A stretch of 64,000 nucleotides of DNA from Clostridia bacterium. Its GTDB lineage: Bacteria; Bacillota; Clostridia; Lachnospirales; Lachnospiraceae. The notes beneath the pieces were generated by a model. It saw only the letters and a program-made list of their open reading frames with translations. It ran no database searches and had not been told where the DNA came from. The translations under genes and the position numbers were made by a program. The stretch spans positions 16,279-80,278 of the forward strand of contig JAQXQS010000194.1 of the NCBI GenBank assembly GCA_029101305.1, written 5' to 3'. This document shows, piece by piece, positions 1 to 9,422 of this stretch (the first letter of the stretch is position 1; each line of letters starts with the position of its first letter).

Positions 1-697
1 TCCCAATCTGCCAACTGTGAAACTGCTCAAATACAGATTGTTCACAGGCCAGCATTCCCAAAACGAATACAGGCAAAAAGGAATATGCAGCTGTTCCACC
101 AGGAAATCCAATCCCAGCTATACGTGGAAACAGAAAAACCAGAAGCAGGGTAATTGTCCCACCCAGCTTGCGTATCAGATAAGCCAGAACCGGAACCAGA
201 ACAATGAAAACAACAGCAGCTCCCATATACCACCAGGCTCCCCGCAATGTTTTCGTTCCAAACAAATTGGAAACACCCACACAGTCCAGAACCACATTTA
301 CAAGCTTTTCCAGCCGGTTACTTCCCCACTTTGAGAAATTTATTTTTCCCACAATTGCCATGAGAATGTAAGCAATCACTGCAACAAACCAATAGCCAGA
401 CAAGGTAGAAATCAAATGTGTTTTCACCCAGCCAGATATCTTCTCTCTTCTTTTTTCCTCTCCCAGCTTCCTGTAACCATACATAAGACCATAACCAGAG
501 ACGAACGCAAAAAGAGCCACACATATCTTCGCCCACTGCGCAAGCCCAACTACCTGCGTTTCTGTAAATAATGGTGAAAAAACGGGCGTATATCTGGCAA
601 ATTTGTCTGCTGAACGGAAACAATGATGAAATACCATTAAGAATACCGCGATGCCTTTTAGTGCCAGGGATTCATCTCTGGTCAAAACCTTTTTCAT
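1..697 (-). CDS. Acyltransferase 3 family membrane protein, C-terminal part outside the window
   Basis: The frame is open from an ATG at 697 to the left edge (232 codons), so the C-terminus is missing. The protein begins MKKVLTRDESLALKGIAVF and continues with the 'MVFHHCF' segment typical of the acyltransferase_3 (OafA/WecH-type) family, where the early His is thought to be catalytic. Several hydrophobic segments follow (for example around residues 56-75 and 100-118), so this is an integral membrane enzyme that O-acylates surface glycans or exported intermediates. The start lies 2 bases after the stop of the ABC ATPase, implying one operon with the polysaccharide transporter. Family assignment is fairly secure; the substrate cannot be read from sequence. 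Confidence 0.75.
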   Translation of the reverse strand, partial: MKKVLTRDESLALKGIAVFLMVFHHCFRSADKFARYTPVFSPLFTETQVVGLAQWAKICVALFAFVSGYGLMYGYRKLGEEKRREKISGWVKTHLISTLSGYWFVAVIAYILMAIVGKINFSKWGSNRLEKLVNVVLDCVGVSNLFGTKTLRGAWWYMGAAVVFIVLVPVLAYLIRKLGGTITLLLVFLFPRIAGIGFPGGTAAYSFLPVFVLGMLACEQSVFEQFHSWQIG

Positions 698-699
698 AA

Positions 700-1440
700 T
701 CAGCCACCTATCATCTCACTGTATTGTTCCGCGATCGGATCAATATCCCCATATGCGATCAGCTGTCCTTTTTCCAGGATCATTGCCTTATTGCAAAGAC
801 GCTTCACCTGCTCCAGGGAATGGGATACGAAAAGCACAGTGACTCCGGAATCAAACATACTGAGGATCTTATTTTCACTTTTCTTTCGGAATTTGGCATC
901 ACCTACAGAAAGAACCTCATCCAGAATCAGAATCTTCGGCTCAACCACTGTAGCGATTGCAAAGCCCAGTCTGGATTTCATACCGGAAGAGTAATTCTTC
1001 ACAGGCACATCCATAAACTTCTGGAGTTCAGAAAATTCTACGATCTCATCGTATTTGCTGTCAATAAATTTCTTGGTATATCCAAGCATTGCACCGTAAA
1101 GATAAATGTTCTCTTTACCTGTGTACTGGGGATCAAAACCTGCGCCCAGCTCCAGAAGAGGAACGATCTTACCATGTTTGTCCACATGTCCCTCAGTCGG
1201 CTTAAACACACCTGAAATCACCTTCAGAAGAGTACTTTTTCCTGCTCCGTTCAGTCCCAGGATACCCACACGGTCCCCCTTCTCCACGGTGAAGCTTACG
1301 TTTTTTAAAGCCCAGAACTCATTGTACTGGATTTCTCTTTTGATTGTCTTAAATATATAGTCTTTTAAGCTGTCAACTTTCTCACGGCTTAAGCTGAATT
1401 TCATACTAACATTATCAACTTCTATAGCTGGCTTACCCAT
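700..1440 (-). CDS. ABC transporter ATP-binding protein for polysaccharide or teichoic acid export (Wzt/TagH type)
   Basis: A 246-residue nucleotide-binding subunit. Walker A reads GLNGAGKST (about residues 62-70), the signature is the YSSGM variant typical of Wzt/TagH/RfbE proteins rather than LSGGQ, and Walker B is ILILDEV. It has no long C-terminal carbohydrate-binding extension, so it resembles the short TagH/KpsT-like subunits. It would energise export of a lipid-linked glycan through the permease encoded just upstream (start at 2226, gap 9 bases). The ATG at 1440 follows an AAGGAG. It lies within an operon permease-ATPase-acyltransferase running off the left edge. The transported glycan is unknown. 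Confidence 0.9.
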   Translation of the reverse strand: MGKPAIEVDNVSMKFSLSREKVDSLKDYIFKTIKREIQYNEFWALKNVSFTVEKGDRVGILGLNGAGKSTLLKVISGVFKPTEGHVDKHGKIVPLLELGAGFDPQYTGKENIYLYGAMLGYTKKFIDSKYDEIVEFSELQKFMDVPVKNYSSGMKSRLGFAIATVVEPKILILDEVLSVGDAKFRKKSENKILSMFDSGVTVLFVSHSLEQVKRLCNKAMILEKGQLIAYGDIDPIAEQYSEMIGG

Positions 1441-1449
1441 ATTTTCTCC

Positions 1450-2226
1450 TTAAATATACAGAATAAAATTGTCCTGTTTCTTCTTAAAGCATACAAGTCC
1501 GATGATGGTGATCATCACGCTGAACGCAGTTGCATAAATAACATATGGCGCATACATCGGTTCTCCGAATATTGCAGAACGGAAAATCTGGATGTTGCAG
1601 TACAGCGGGTTAAATTTCAGGATCCAGGCCCATCCACTTTTTAACAGCTTACTTGGATAATAGAAAATCGCACAGGTGTACATGATCAACATCAGTCCAA
1701 CTGTCCAGAGATATTCAATGTCCCTGAAAAATACTCCGATGGTTGCAAGGAACATTCCGCTTCCGTAGGCTAAAATCAAAATCAGGATCAGTGCGACCGG
1801 AGCCTGAAGCAGATAAATAGTTGGCTTCACACCAAGAATAACACTTACGATTCCAAGTACCAGCAGGGAAATCAGGAATATAACATAGTTATAGATAACT
1901 GCTGAAAGTGGATACAGGTACTTCGGCACATACACTTTTTTGATCATTGCCGAGTTCGAACGGATGGACTTCAACGCCGCTTTGGTCGCATTGGAATAAA
2001 AAGTATACAAAAGACGTCCTGAAAGAATATACACAGGGAATGTCTTATCTGTATTTCCATACAGGGTTCCAAATACGATTGTCAGTACTACCATGGAAAG
2101 CAATGGCTCTAACATAGACCATAAAATACCAAGGTAGGAACGACGGTATTTCAGCTTGATTCCTTTTTTTACCAGCTCACTTAAAAGGAACTGATACTGT
2201 CTGAGATTATCAAAATATTTCTTCAT
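1450..2226 (-). CDS. ABC-2 type polysaccharide export permease (Wzm/TagG type)
   Basis: A 258-residue protein with about six hydrophobic segments and the N-terminal amphipathic stretch (YRRSYLGILWSMLEPLL) that marks the ABC2_membrane polysaccharide exporters. It forms the transmembrane half of the exporter with the ATPase downstream. The frame is also open from a GTG at 2232, but the ATG at 2226 has GGAG five bases upstream and is the better start. A promoter lies at 2314-2342, so this is probably the first gene of its operon. Confidence 0.88.
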   Translation of the reverse strand: MKKYFDNLRQYQFLLSELVKKGIKLKYRRSYLGILWSMLEPLLSMVVLTIVFGTLYGNTDKTFPVYILSGRLLYTFYSNATKAALKSIRSNSAMIKKVYVPKYLYPLSAVIYNYVIFLISLLVLGIVSVILGVKPTIYLLQAPVALILILILAYGSGMFLATIGVFFRDIEYLWTVGLMLIMYTCAIFYYPSKLLKSGWAWILKFNPLYCNIQIFRSAIFGEPMYAPYVIYATAFSVMITIIGLVCFKKKQDNFILYI

Positions 2227-2313
2227 ATTCACTCCATTGTATTTTTGTAACTGTATTTGGCTTTTCTAACAGATCCCAGATATCTGGAACTTTTGCTCGA
2301 AAAACCAACCTGT

Positions 2314-2342
2314 ATTGTAACATACTCTTCTAATGGTTGCAA
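2314..2342 (-). promoter_or_regulatory. Predicted sigma-A promoter for the polysaccharide exporter operon
   Basis: On the minus strand TTGCAA (2337-2342) is separated by 17 bases from TACAAT (2314-2319). It lies about 90 bases upstream of the permease start and beyond the end of larC, and separates the export operon from the lar genes. Confidence 0.65.
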
Positions 2343-2402
2343 TATGGGGATTTACAGCCTATTTTCCCTATTTTTGTTTTGCTCTTATTCTAAAAGTCCT
2401 CT

Positions 2403-3749
2403 TTACCATTCCAGATTTTTACTTGCATCAATAGTCATATGATAAGCTTCTGCGTAAGAGATTCCTGTTTTTCTGCAGATTTCTGCCAGACTTTCATACT
2501 CCGGATAACACTTCTGGGCGCCTTCCGGTCCGCATACTTTCACTTCTACTTCCCCGAACGGGATCATTACCTTTATTTTTTTCCTTGGTAAAATGGTGCG
2601 TTCCATTCTCACCCTGCGAATTCCTATGCTGGTGGTTTCTGCAAAAATAAGAGCTTCCATTCCAGGGATATCTTCTTCTTTACAGATTACTGTGAGCAGC
2701 CATGCCGGACGGTTTTTCTTCATATATACAGGTGTATAATGGACATCTCTTGCTCCTGCCTCGAACAGTTTTTCCATAACAAAGCCAAGGACTTCACCGC
2801 TGCAGTCGTCAATATTGGTTTCCAGTTTATAGATGTAATCGGCAGTTTCTTTTGAGGCTTCTACAGACTTACTTCTCTCTTCGGCCTGAATCAGCATGGC
2901 GCGGAGAATTCCGGGGCATTCATAGGTCCGCTTCCCGGCACCAATACCTGTTTTTTCGATCATAAAATTCTCTGGCAGTTTATCTGTAGTCCGTATTGCT
3001 GCCACGATTGCAGCTCCTGTAGGCGTAACCAGTTCCCCTTGTACCTGGGTAATTTTCACATTCAGTCCTGTCTGCTGTACAATATTGGCAACAGCCGGAA
3101 CAGGGACGGGCAAAATGCCGTGCTGGCAGCGGATCGTACCGGTTCCTTCATATAATACTGGCACGATCACCTCGGTAATTCCAAGATTGTCCAGGCAGAC
3201 TGCTGCTGACAGAATATCCACAATGGAATCCACAGATCCAACTTCATGGAAATGCACCTCTTCCACCGGAACATTGTGGGCCTTTGCCTCTGCTTTAGCC
3301 AGAATTTCAAAAATAGCAAGTGCTGTTTTCCTGGCACCACCTGTCATCTTCGCGCTGTTGATGATCTGGCGGATCTCATTCATGCCACGGTGCTGGTGCG
3401 GGTGATGATGTTCATGACTGTGTTCCTCTACATGGCTGTGTACGCGTTCATCACTATGTTCCTCTTCGTGGTCATGCCCGTATTCATGGCTATGTTTCCT
3501 TTCATGGCCATGCAGATACTCCATATCATGGTCATGTCCATCCAGCTCTTTATCCAGAATCACATCAAAATCACAGGCATCAATCCCGGACTTCTTCACC
3601 CTGCTTACTTTTATCTCAAATCCCTGTACCGGAAGGCTTTCCAGCACATCCATCAGCACCTTCTGGTCCGCTCCAAGATCCAGAAGTGCTGCTACTGTCA
3701 TATCTCCGCTGATTCCGGAGTAACACTCCAGATATAATGATTTTCCCAT
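2403..3749 (-). CDS. larC: Nickel insertion protein for nickel-pincer cofactor, LarC (unsplit)
   Basis: A 448-residue protein beginning MGKSLYLECYSGISGDM, the canonical LarC N-terminus. LarC is the CTP-dependent cyclometallase that inserts nickel into pyridinium-3,5-bisthiocarboxylate mononucleotide. A His/Asp/Glu-rich stretch (about residues 83-130, with many H-x-H units) is a likely nickel reservoir. The C-terminal LarC2 half (KLETNIDDCSGEVLGFV) is in the same frame, so no frameshift is needed, unlike in Lactobacillus plantarum. The frame opens earlier (3782), but the ATG at 3747-3749 has TGAGGAG seven bases upstream and fits the family start. It follows larB by 40 bases. larE and larA are not in the window. 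Confidence 0.93.
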   Translation of the reverse strand: MGKSLYLECYSGISGDMTVAALLDLGADQKVLMDVLESLPVQGFEIKVSRVKKSGIDACDFDVILDKELDGHDHDMEYLHGHERKHSHEYGHDHEEEHSDERVHSHVEEHSHEHHHPHQHRGMNEIRQIINSAKMTGGARKTALAIFEILAKAEAKAHNVPVEEVHFHEVGSVDSIVDILSAAVCLDNLGITEVIVPVLYEGTGTIRCQHGILPVPVPAVANIVQQTGLNVKITQVQGELVTPTGAAIVAAIRTTDKLPENFMIEKTGIGAGKRTYECPGILRAMLIQAEERSKSVEASKETADYIYKLETNIDDCSGEVLGFVMEKLFEAGARDVHYTPVYMKKNRPAWLLTVICKEEDIPGMEALIFAETTSIGIRRVRMERTILPRKKIKVMIPFGEVEVKVCGPEGAQKCYPEYESLAEICRKTGISYAEAYHMTIDASKNLEW

Positions 3750-3789
3750 AATTCTCCTCAACTGTTCATCCGTATAATACAAGTTTCAT

Positions 3790-4536
3790 TTATTTTCCAA
3801 GAGCCAGCCGGTTCATCTGGGTTGCCAGATACCCCGCACCATATCCATTGTCGATATTCACCGTTGCAATTCCATTTGCACAGGAATTGATCATGGTAAG
3901 AAGTGCCGACAATCCGTGGAAATTGGCCCCATAGCCAACAGAAGTAGGCACTGCGATCACCGGTCTGCTCACAAGCCCGCCCATCACACTGGCCAGGGCT
4001 CCCTCCATACCGGCAACTGCCACCACACAATTGGCGTCCTGGATGGTATCCAGCCTGGAAAACAGTCTGTGCATGCCACTGACACCTATATCATAGATCC
4101 GTTCCACATGGGTTCCAAAGTATTCTGCTGTCTGCGCAGCCTCCTCTGCCACCGGAATGTCCGCAGTACCGGCTGTGCACACAGCAACTTTTCCCTCATG
4201 AAGCTTATCTGGCTTCTCAATCTTCAAAATTCTGGAAATAGGGTCATACTGAACCTGGGGATATTTTTCCCGGACCAGTTCATACTGTTCCTTCGAGGCT
4301 CTCGTTCCCAGCACCTCCCCCTCTTCCAGATACAAACGCTCAAAAATCCGCAGCAGATGCTCATCCGCTTTATTACTACAGTAAATAACCTCTGCGAAAC
4401 CGGTGCGGGCCTTTCTCCCCGTATCCAGCTTGGCATAATCCATTTCCTTATAGCCATCCTGACGAATCAGGTTTTCTGCTGCTTTCGGGGAGAGTTCCCC
4501 TTTTTGGACCTGTGCAAGAATCTCTTCTAATGTCAT
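3790..4536 (-). CDS. larB: Pyridinium-3,5-biscarboxylic acid mononucleotide synthase LarB
   Basis: A 248-residue protein whose second half resembles AIR carboxylase (PurE-like): GTADIPVAEEAAQTAEYFG, then IYDIGVSGMHRL and an AGMEGALASVMGGLV loop. LarB carboxylates and hydrolyses nicotinic acid adenine dinucleotide to give the biscarboxylate precursor of the nickel-pincer cofactor used by lactate racemase and related LarA homologues. It is the first gene of a larB-larC operon, with a promoter at 4617-4645. The length matches the family. Confidence 0.92.
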   Translation of the reverse strand: MTLEEILAQVQKGELSPKAAENLIRQDGYKEMDYAKLDTGRKARTGFAEVIYCSNKADEHLLRIFERLYLEEGEVLGTRASKEQYELVREKYPQVQYDPISRILKIEKPDKLHEGKVAVCTAGTADIPVAEEAAQTAEYFGTHVERIYDIGVSGMHRLFSRLDTIQDANCVVAVAGMEGALASVMGGLVSRPVIAVPTSVGYGANFHGLSALLTMINSCANGIATVNIDNGYGAGYLATQMNRLALGK

Positions 4537-4616
4537 CTATAAACTCACTCCCTGCAATTTCATTTATAATTGGTCACCGTTCTAAAGTCTGGTAACCATA
4601 ATCGTTAATTGACACA

Positions 4617-4645
4617 ATTATAACGTTTTCTTTGCTTTTATTCAA
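4617..4645 (-). promoter_or_regulatory. Predicted sigma-A promoter of larBC
   Basis: TTGAAT (4640-4645) and TATAAT (4617-4622) on the minus strand with a 17-base spacer. The 80-base leader contains an interrupted 7-bp inverted repeat, GGTTACC...GGTGACC (4568-4594 region), whose role is unknown. Confidence 0.65.
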
Positions 4646-4650
4646 CCCAT

Positions 4651-4699
4651 ACTAAACGGACATGTCTGCTTTCGCAGACATCACCATGAATGAAAGTCT
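4651..4699. repeat. Dispersed repeat family C, copy 1
   Basis: Contains the hairpin TGTCTGC-TTTC-GCAGACA followed by TCACCATGAATGAAAGTC. Related copies are at 11596-11644 and 46221-46282. It lies intergenically between larB and the MMPL exporter. Confidence 0.7.
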
Positions 4700-4711
4700 A
4701 GCCTGTTTATA

Positions 4712-4748
4712 TAAAAAAATCCTGCCTCATTTAAAGAAGCAGGATTTT
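4712..4748 (-). terminator. Intrinsic terminator of the MMPL gene
   Basis: On the minus strand AATCCTGC and GCAGGATT pair around a 13-base loop, followed by a run of seven T. It lies 55 bases after the MMPL stop codon. Confidence 0.85.
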
Positions 4749-4804
4749 CGCTTAATTTGTCTGTCATAAGTTTCCAAACAGATCCATTTACTTTTTAAAC
4801 AGCT

Positions 4805-6892
4805 TTATTTACTCTTTGCAGCCTTCTTATCCCCAAGGAAACCAATGGAGGTCACACAGATCAGCTTATCAAAGATCATGAACATAGCTGGTAAGATGAA
4901 CAATACAACTACCATACTGATGATCGCACCACGCGCAAGCAGAGTACAGATAGAACCGATCATCTCAACCTGTGAATAACAGGAAACACCGAATGTTGCA
5001 GCAAAGAAGCTGAGTCCACTGCTGATGATGGACGGCATGCTGGTCTTATGGGCAATGCTGATTGCTTCCATCTTATTCTTGCCATGCTGTCTCTCTCTCT
5101 GATAACGGGTTGTCATCAGAATCGCGTAATCCACGGTAGCACCAAGCTGGATAGCACCAATAACGATACTTGCAACGAACGGAAGGCTGATTCCCTGATA
5201 GAACGGGATCGCCATATTTACAAAAATCGCGAACTCAATAACCGCAACCAAAATAATAGGAAGGGAAATTGATTTAAAGATGATCATGATGATCAGGAAA
5301 ATAGCTCCAATGGAAATTACATTTACACGAACCAGGTCGGCATCTGTGGTATCCTGAAGGTCCTTCATAAGTGGAGCTTCACCAATTACCATTGCAGTAT
5401 CATCATATTTCTTAACGATCTCATCAATAGCCTTGATCTGTGCATTTACCTCATCTGTAGCAGAACCATACTCGGAGCATACAAATGCAAGTTCATACTG
5501 GTCACCTTTGAAAATGCTCTTAAGATCATCCGGGATCATGGATTCCGGAACAGTCGGTCCGATCAGGGAATTCATACCCAGACTCCATTTTACACCATCG
5601 ACCTCATCGATCTCATTTAACATGTTCTGTTTCTGTTTGGAATCCATATTCTTATCTATCATAATCATATGGATATTTCCAACTGCGAAGGTCTTCTGCA
5701 GCTCATCATTTGCAATGTTACACTCCAAAGTGGATGGAAGAGATTCTGCAATGTTGTAATAAATCTGTGTGTGATTGTTTCCATAAATAGCAGGGAACAG
5801 AAGCACCAGGAAAATCACAGTCCATGCTTTATAATGCTTTGTAATAAAAGCGGACGGCTTATCCATTTTGCTGAACAGAAGCTTATGCTGTGTCTTTTCA
5901 ATTGGCTTGTCAAAGAACAATACCAGCGCAGGAAGAATCGTTACACAACAGATAACACCAATAACAACTCCCTTCGCCATAACAATACCAAGGTCACGTC
6001 CAAGGGCAAAAGTCATAACACAAAGTGCAACGAAACCGGCCACTGTGGTAACAGAGCTTCCTGCTACAGACTTAAAGGTATTGGCAATGGCATGACCCAT
6101 GGCACGGTCTTTTTCTCCAGGGAAACGCTTTTTGTTTTCTTCATAGCTGTTCAGAAGGAAAATGGAATAATCCATTGTAACTCCAAGCTGAAGTACAGCA
6201 GTAAGTGCCTGCGTAATATAGGAAGTCTCTCCTAAGATGATGTTGCTTCCCAGGTTATAAAGAATTGCAAGACCGATACTAAGCAGGAACAAAAACGGAA
6301 CTACAAAAGATCCGCTTGTCAGCTCCAGAACGATCAGACTGAGTACTGCTGCAATCACAACGTAAATTGGCAGCTCCTGCATGGCGATGTTCTTGATATC
6401 CGTAACAACACCTGTCATACCGCTTAAGAAACACTGCTCATTGGCAATCTTACGAAGCTCTGTGATAGCCTCCATGGAGCTGTCTGAAGACGTGGTATTG
6501 TCAAACAGTACCAGCATCATGGTAGCATCCCCGTTTATAAATACCTTTCTGTATTTCTCAGGAATCATCTCTACCGGAAGGGTAATGTCTGCTACATCAT
6601 CATACCAGAGAACATCTTTCACGTGTTCCACTTCGCTGAACTTATCTTCCAGCTTCTGGACATCCTTCATATCCATATTCTCCACGATTACCATGGAAAA
6701 GGCGCCCATTCCAAACTCATCAACCAGAATATCCTGTCCTTTCACAGTCTCAAGGGTATCTGGCAGGTAACTTAACAGATCATAATTAACTCTCGTCTCT
6801 GCGATTCCGATCACAGACGGGATTACCAGCAAAAGTCCGATAAGAAGAACCAGGACTTTATGCTTGGCTATCCATTTTCCTACTTTGACCAT
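4805..6892 (-). CDS. MMPL/RND family transporter
   Basis: A protein of about 695 residues with the RND/MMPL layout: an N-terminal membrane segment (about 11-31), a large extracellular loop (about 32-170), a five-to-six helix bundle, then a repeat of the same plan starting near residue 350. Paired motifs such as TQALTAVLQLGVTMDYSIFL and GAIQLGATVDYAILM carry the conserved Asp of the sterol-sensing-like core. It probably exports lipids, bile acids or drugs using the proton gradient; the substrate is unknown. The frame also has an ATG at 6901, but that abuts the AAGGAG directly, so the ATG at 6892 is preferred. The gene lies alone, with its own operator-like repeats and terminator. Confidence 0.85.
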   Translation of the reverse strand: MVKVGKWIAKHKVLVLLIGLLLVIPSVIGIAETRVNYDLLSYLPDTLETVKGQDILVDEFGMGAFSMVIVENMDMKDVQKLEDKFSEVEHVKDVLWYDDVADITLPVEMIPEKYRKVFINGDATMMLVLFDNTTSSDSSMEAITELRKIANEQCFLSGMTGVVTDIKNIAMQELPIYVVIAAVLSLIVLELTSGSFVVPFLFLLSIGLAILYNLGSNIILGETSYITQALTAVLQLGVTMDYSIFLLNSYEENKKRFPGEKDRAMGHAIANTFKSVAGSSVTTVAGFVALCVMTFALGRDLGIVMAKGVVIGVICCVTILPALVLFFDKPIEKTQHKLLFSKMDKPSAFITKHYKAWTVIFLVLLFPAIYGNNHTQIYYNIAESLPSTLECNIANDELQKTFAVGNIHMIMIDKNMDSKQKQNMLNEIDEVDGVKWSLGMNSLIGPTVPESMIPDDLKSIFKGDQYELAFVCSEYGSATDEVNAQIKAIDEIVKKYDDTAMVIGEAPLMKDLQDTTDADLVRVNVISIGAIFLIIMIIFKSISLPIILVAVIEFAIFVNMAIPFYQGISLPFVASIVIGAIQLGATVDYAILMTTRYQRERQHGKNKMEAISIAHKTSMPSIISSGLSFFAATFGVSCYSQVEMIGSICTLLARGAIISMVVVLFILPAMFMIFDKLICVTSIGFLGDKKAAKSK

Positions 6893-6928
6893 TGATGTCA
6901 TCTCCTTAACTCATTTCTTTCGTACTAT

Positions 6929-6992
6929 AGTATAAACCAAAATGACCAATAGTCAATATTTTTTTTGACAAAAATGAAAAATAGTCATTTTT
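6929..6992 (-). promoter_or_regulatory. Promoter and twin operator-like repeats of the MMPL gene
   Basis: TTGACT (6951-6956) and TATACT (6929-6934) on the minus strand are 16 bases apart. Two related elements with the consensus AAAA-TGA-nn-AATAGTCA lie at 6937-6960 and 6968-6991; the first is a near-palindrome TGAC-CAATA-GTCA covering the -35. Spacing is about 31 bp (three helical turns). The layout suggests a TetR-like repressor encoded elsewhere. Confidence 0.5.
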
Positions 6993-6993
6993 C

Positions 6994-9339
6994 TCAAAAT
7001 CCGATCAAAACGCCAACAATTTTTACCAAAAATGCCGCAATCCATGCGATCACACACTGGCCAACCACAACTCCTGCTGCCCATCTTCCACCAAGTTCAC
7101 GCTTCACGGAAGCTATGGCAGCAACGCAAGGTGTGTATAAAAGACAGAAAACCAGAAGGCTGATTGCTGCCAGCGGAGAAAGCACCTGTACAAGGGCTGC
7201 AGTGCTTCCAAACAAGATAGACAACGTGGAAACCACGCTCTCCTTTGCCATAAATCCGGTCACAAGTGCTGTGGAAAATCTCCAGTCTCCGAAGCCAAGC
7301 GGCTTGAATACCGGCGCGATGATTCCCGCCACAACAGCCAGAATACTGTCTTTGGAATCTGTCACAATATTCAGATGCAGATCAAAAGTCTGTAAGAACC
7401 AGATCACGATCGTTGCGACAAAAATAACCGTAAATGCTCTCTGCAGGAAATCCTTTGCCTTTTCCCAAAGAAGCTGTCCTACATTCTTCGCGCCAGGCAG
7501 ACGGTAGTTTGGAAGTTCCATAACGAAAGGCACTGCCTCCCCTTTGAAAAGTGTTTTTCCAAAGATCAGCGCCATCAGGATTCCCATGATAATTCCGCCA
7601 AAATAAAGTGACACCATCACCAGTGCCCCATATTTCGGGAAAAAAGCAGCTGTGAAAAAGGCATATATTGGAAGCTTTGCCGAGCAGCTCATAAACGGAG
7701 TAAGGAGAATGGTCATCTTACGGTCCCGCTCAGAGGGCAAAGTTCTGCTGGCCATAACGCCAGGCACGGTACAGCCAAAGCCTACCAGCATCGGTACAAT
7801 GCTTCGTCCGGAAAGTCCGATCTTACGGAGCAGCTTATCCATCACAAAGGCAACCCTTGCCATATATCCGCTGTCCTCCAGAAGTGACAGGAAGAAAAAC
7901 AAGGTTACAATGATGGGCAAAAAGCTGAGCACACTTCCCACACCGTTAAAAATACCGTCAATTACAAGTGAATGAAGCACACTGTTTACATTCCATGCCA
8001 CCATCGCCTGATTCACCACATTACAAAGCCAGGTAATTCCCATATCCAGAAGATTCGAAAGTCCCTGTCCGATCACGCTGAAGGTAAGCCAGAAGACCAG
8101 CGCCATAATGCCTGCAAAACATGGGATCGCCGTATATTTTCCTGTGAGGATCTTATCCATACGCTGGCTTCTTAAATGTTCTTTGCTTTCATGAGGCTTA
8201 ATCACCGTCTCATCGCAGACCTTCTCTATGAAATCAAAACGCATGTGCGCAATTGCAGCAGACCTGTCAAGACCACGCTCTGTCTCCATCTGCTTCACAA
8301 TGTGCTCCAGAGTTTCCTTCTCATTCTGATCAAGTCCCAGTTTTTCCAGGATCAGCTCATCTCCCTCTGCAAGCTTGCTGGCAGCAAAACGCACCGGAAT
8401 GTCTGCCTGCTGGGCATGGTCCTCGATCAGATGCATGATACCGTGAAGGCATCTGTGTACAGCCCCGCCATCGTCGTTTGCATCGCAGAAGTCAAGGCGT
8501 TTCGGCCTCTCCTGGTATTTTGCCACATGGACTGCATGAGCCACCAGCTCATCGATACCCTCATTCTTCGCCGCAGAAATAGGCACCACCGGAATCCCCA
8601 GTGCCTCCTCCATCTGGTTCACCAGCACAGAGCCGCCATTCTGCCTTACTTCATCCATCATATTCAAAGCCAGTACCATAGGCACATCCAGCTCCATCAG
8701 CTGCATGGTCAGATACAGATTACGCTCAATATTGGTCGCATCTACTATGTTGATGATTCCCTTTGGATGCTGCTCCAGGATAAAATTACGGGTGACGATC
8801 TCCTCGCTGGAATACGGAGACATGGAATAAATTCCTGGCAGATCCGTTACCAGGGTATTCTTTTTCCCACGGATGGAGCCATCCTTCCGGTCTACTGTTA
8901 CACCAGGAAAGTTACCCACATGCTGGTTGGAGCCGGTCAGCTGATTGAACAAAGTCGTCTTCCCGCAGTTCTGGTTTCCAGCCAGGGCAAAGGTAAGAAG
9001 TTCACTCTCCGGAAGCGGATGCTCATCTGCCTTTTCGTGATATTTGCCGCCCTCTCCAAGTCCCGGATGGGGAATCGCTTTGGAACGTTTCTTTGGCTTT
9101 ATTTCCTTCGCATCTCTTACATTATCAATTTCAATCTTCGCTGCATCTGCAAGGCGCAGCGTCAGCTCATAGCTGTGGATCCGCACTTCTACAGGATCCC
9201 CCATCGGTGCATATTTCACCATGGTCACATCTGCCATAGGGATGATTCCCATATCCAGAAAATGCTGTCTTAATGCGCCCTCTCCACCAACAGCCGTAAC
9301 TGTGGCAGTTTTCCCAATGGGAAGTTCTTTTAATGTCAT
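6994..9339 (-). CDS. feoB: Ferrous iron transporter FeoB with fused N-terminal FeoA domain
   Basis: A 781-residue fusion. Residues 1-75 form a FeoA (SH3-like) domain (GEGALRQHFLDMGIIP), then a short basic linker. Next comes the G domain with G1 GNQNCGKTT (about 121-129), G3 DLPG (166-169) and an NMMDE G4-type motif, followed by a polytopic membrane domain with Gate motifs (VGFGCTVPGVMASRT). It imports Fe2+ across the cytoplasmic membrane. In most bacteria FeoA is a separate protein; fused forms are known in clostridia. It is transcribed alone, divergent from mntP, with a promoter (9455-9483) and a Fur-type box (9423-9437). Confidence 0.96.
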   Translation of the reverse strand: MTLKELPIGKTATVTAVGGEGALRQHFLDMGIIPMADVTMVKYAPMGDPVEVRIHSYELTLRLADAAKIEIDNVRDAKEIKPKKRSKAIPHPGLGEGGKYHEKADEHPLPESELLTFALAGNQNCGKTTLFNQLTGSNQHVGNFPGVTVDRKDGSIRGKKNTLVTDLPGIYSMSPYSSEEIVTRNFILEQHPKGIINIVDATNIERNLYLTMQLMELDVPMVLALNMMDEVRQNGGSVLVNQMEEALGIPVVPISAAKNEGIDELVAHAVHVAKYQERPKRLDFCDANDDGGAVHRCLHGIMHLIEDHAQQADIPVRFAASKLAEGDELILEKLGLDQNEKETLEHIVKQMETERGLDRSAAIAHMRFDFIEKVCDETVIKPHESKEHLRSQRMDKILTGKYTAIPCFAGIMALVFWLTFSVIGQGLSNLLDMGITWLCNVVNQAMVAWNVNSVLHSLVIDGIFNGVGSVLSFLPIIVTLFFFLSLLEDSGYMARVAFVMDKLLRKIGLSGRSIVPMLVGFGCTVPGVMASRTLPSERDRKMTILLTPFMSCSAKLPIYAFFTAAFFPKYGALVMVSLYFGGIIMGILMALIFGKTLFKGEAVPFVMELPNYRLPGAKNVGQLLWEKAKDFLQRAFTVIFVATIVIWFLQTFDLHLNIVTDSKDSILAVVAGIIAPVFKPLGFGDWRFSTALVTGFMAKESVVSTLSILFGSTAALVQVLSPLAAISLLVFCLLYTPCVAAIASVKRELGGRWAAGVVVGQCVIAWIAAFLVKIVGVLIGF

Positions 9340-9422
9340 TTCTATTTTTCCTCTTTTCCCATATGTATGATGTCAGGAATCGTTCCGCAGGTGCGTTACT
9401 CTCCTGGCATTTTGTTTTTTAA

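Noticed and set aside
8176-9273. A 365-codon open frame antisense to feoB
   Set aside because: It mirrors the well-conserved FeoA and G domains; no start signal and no recognisable domain.
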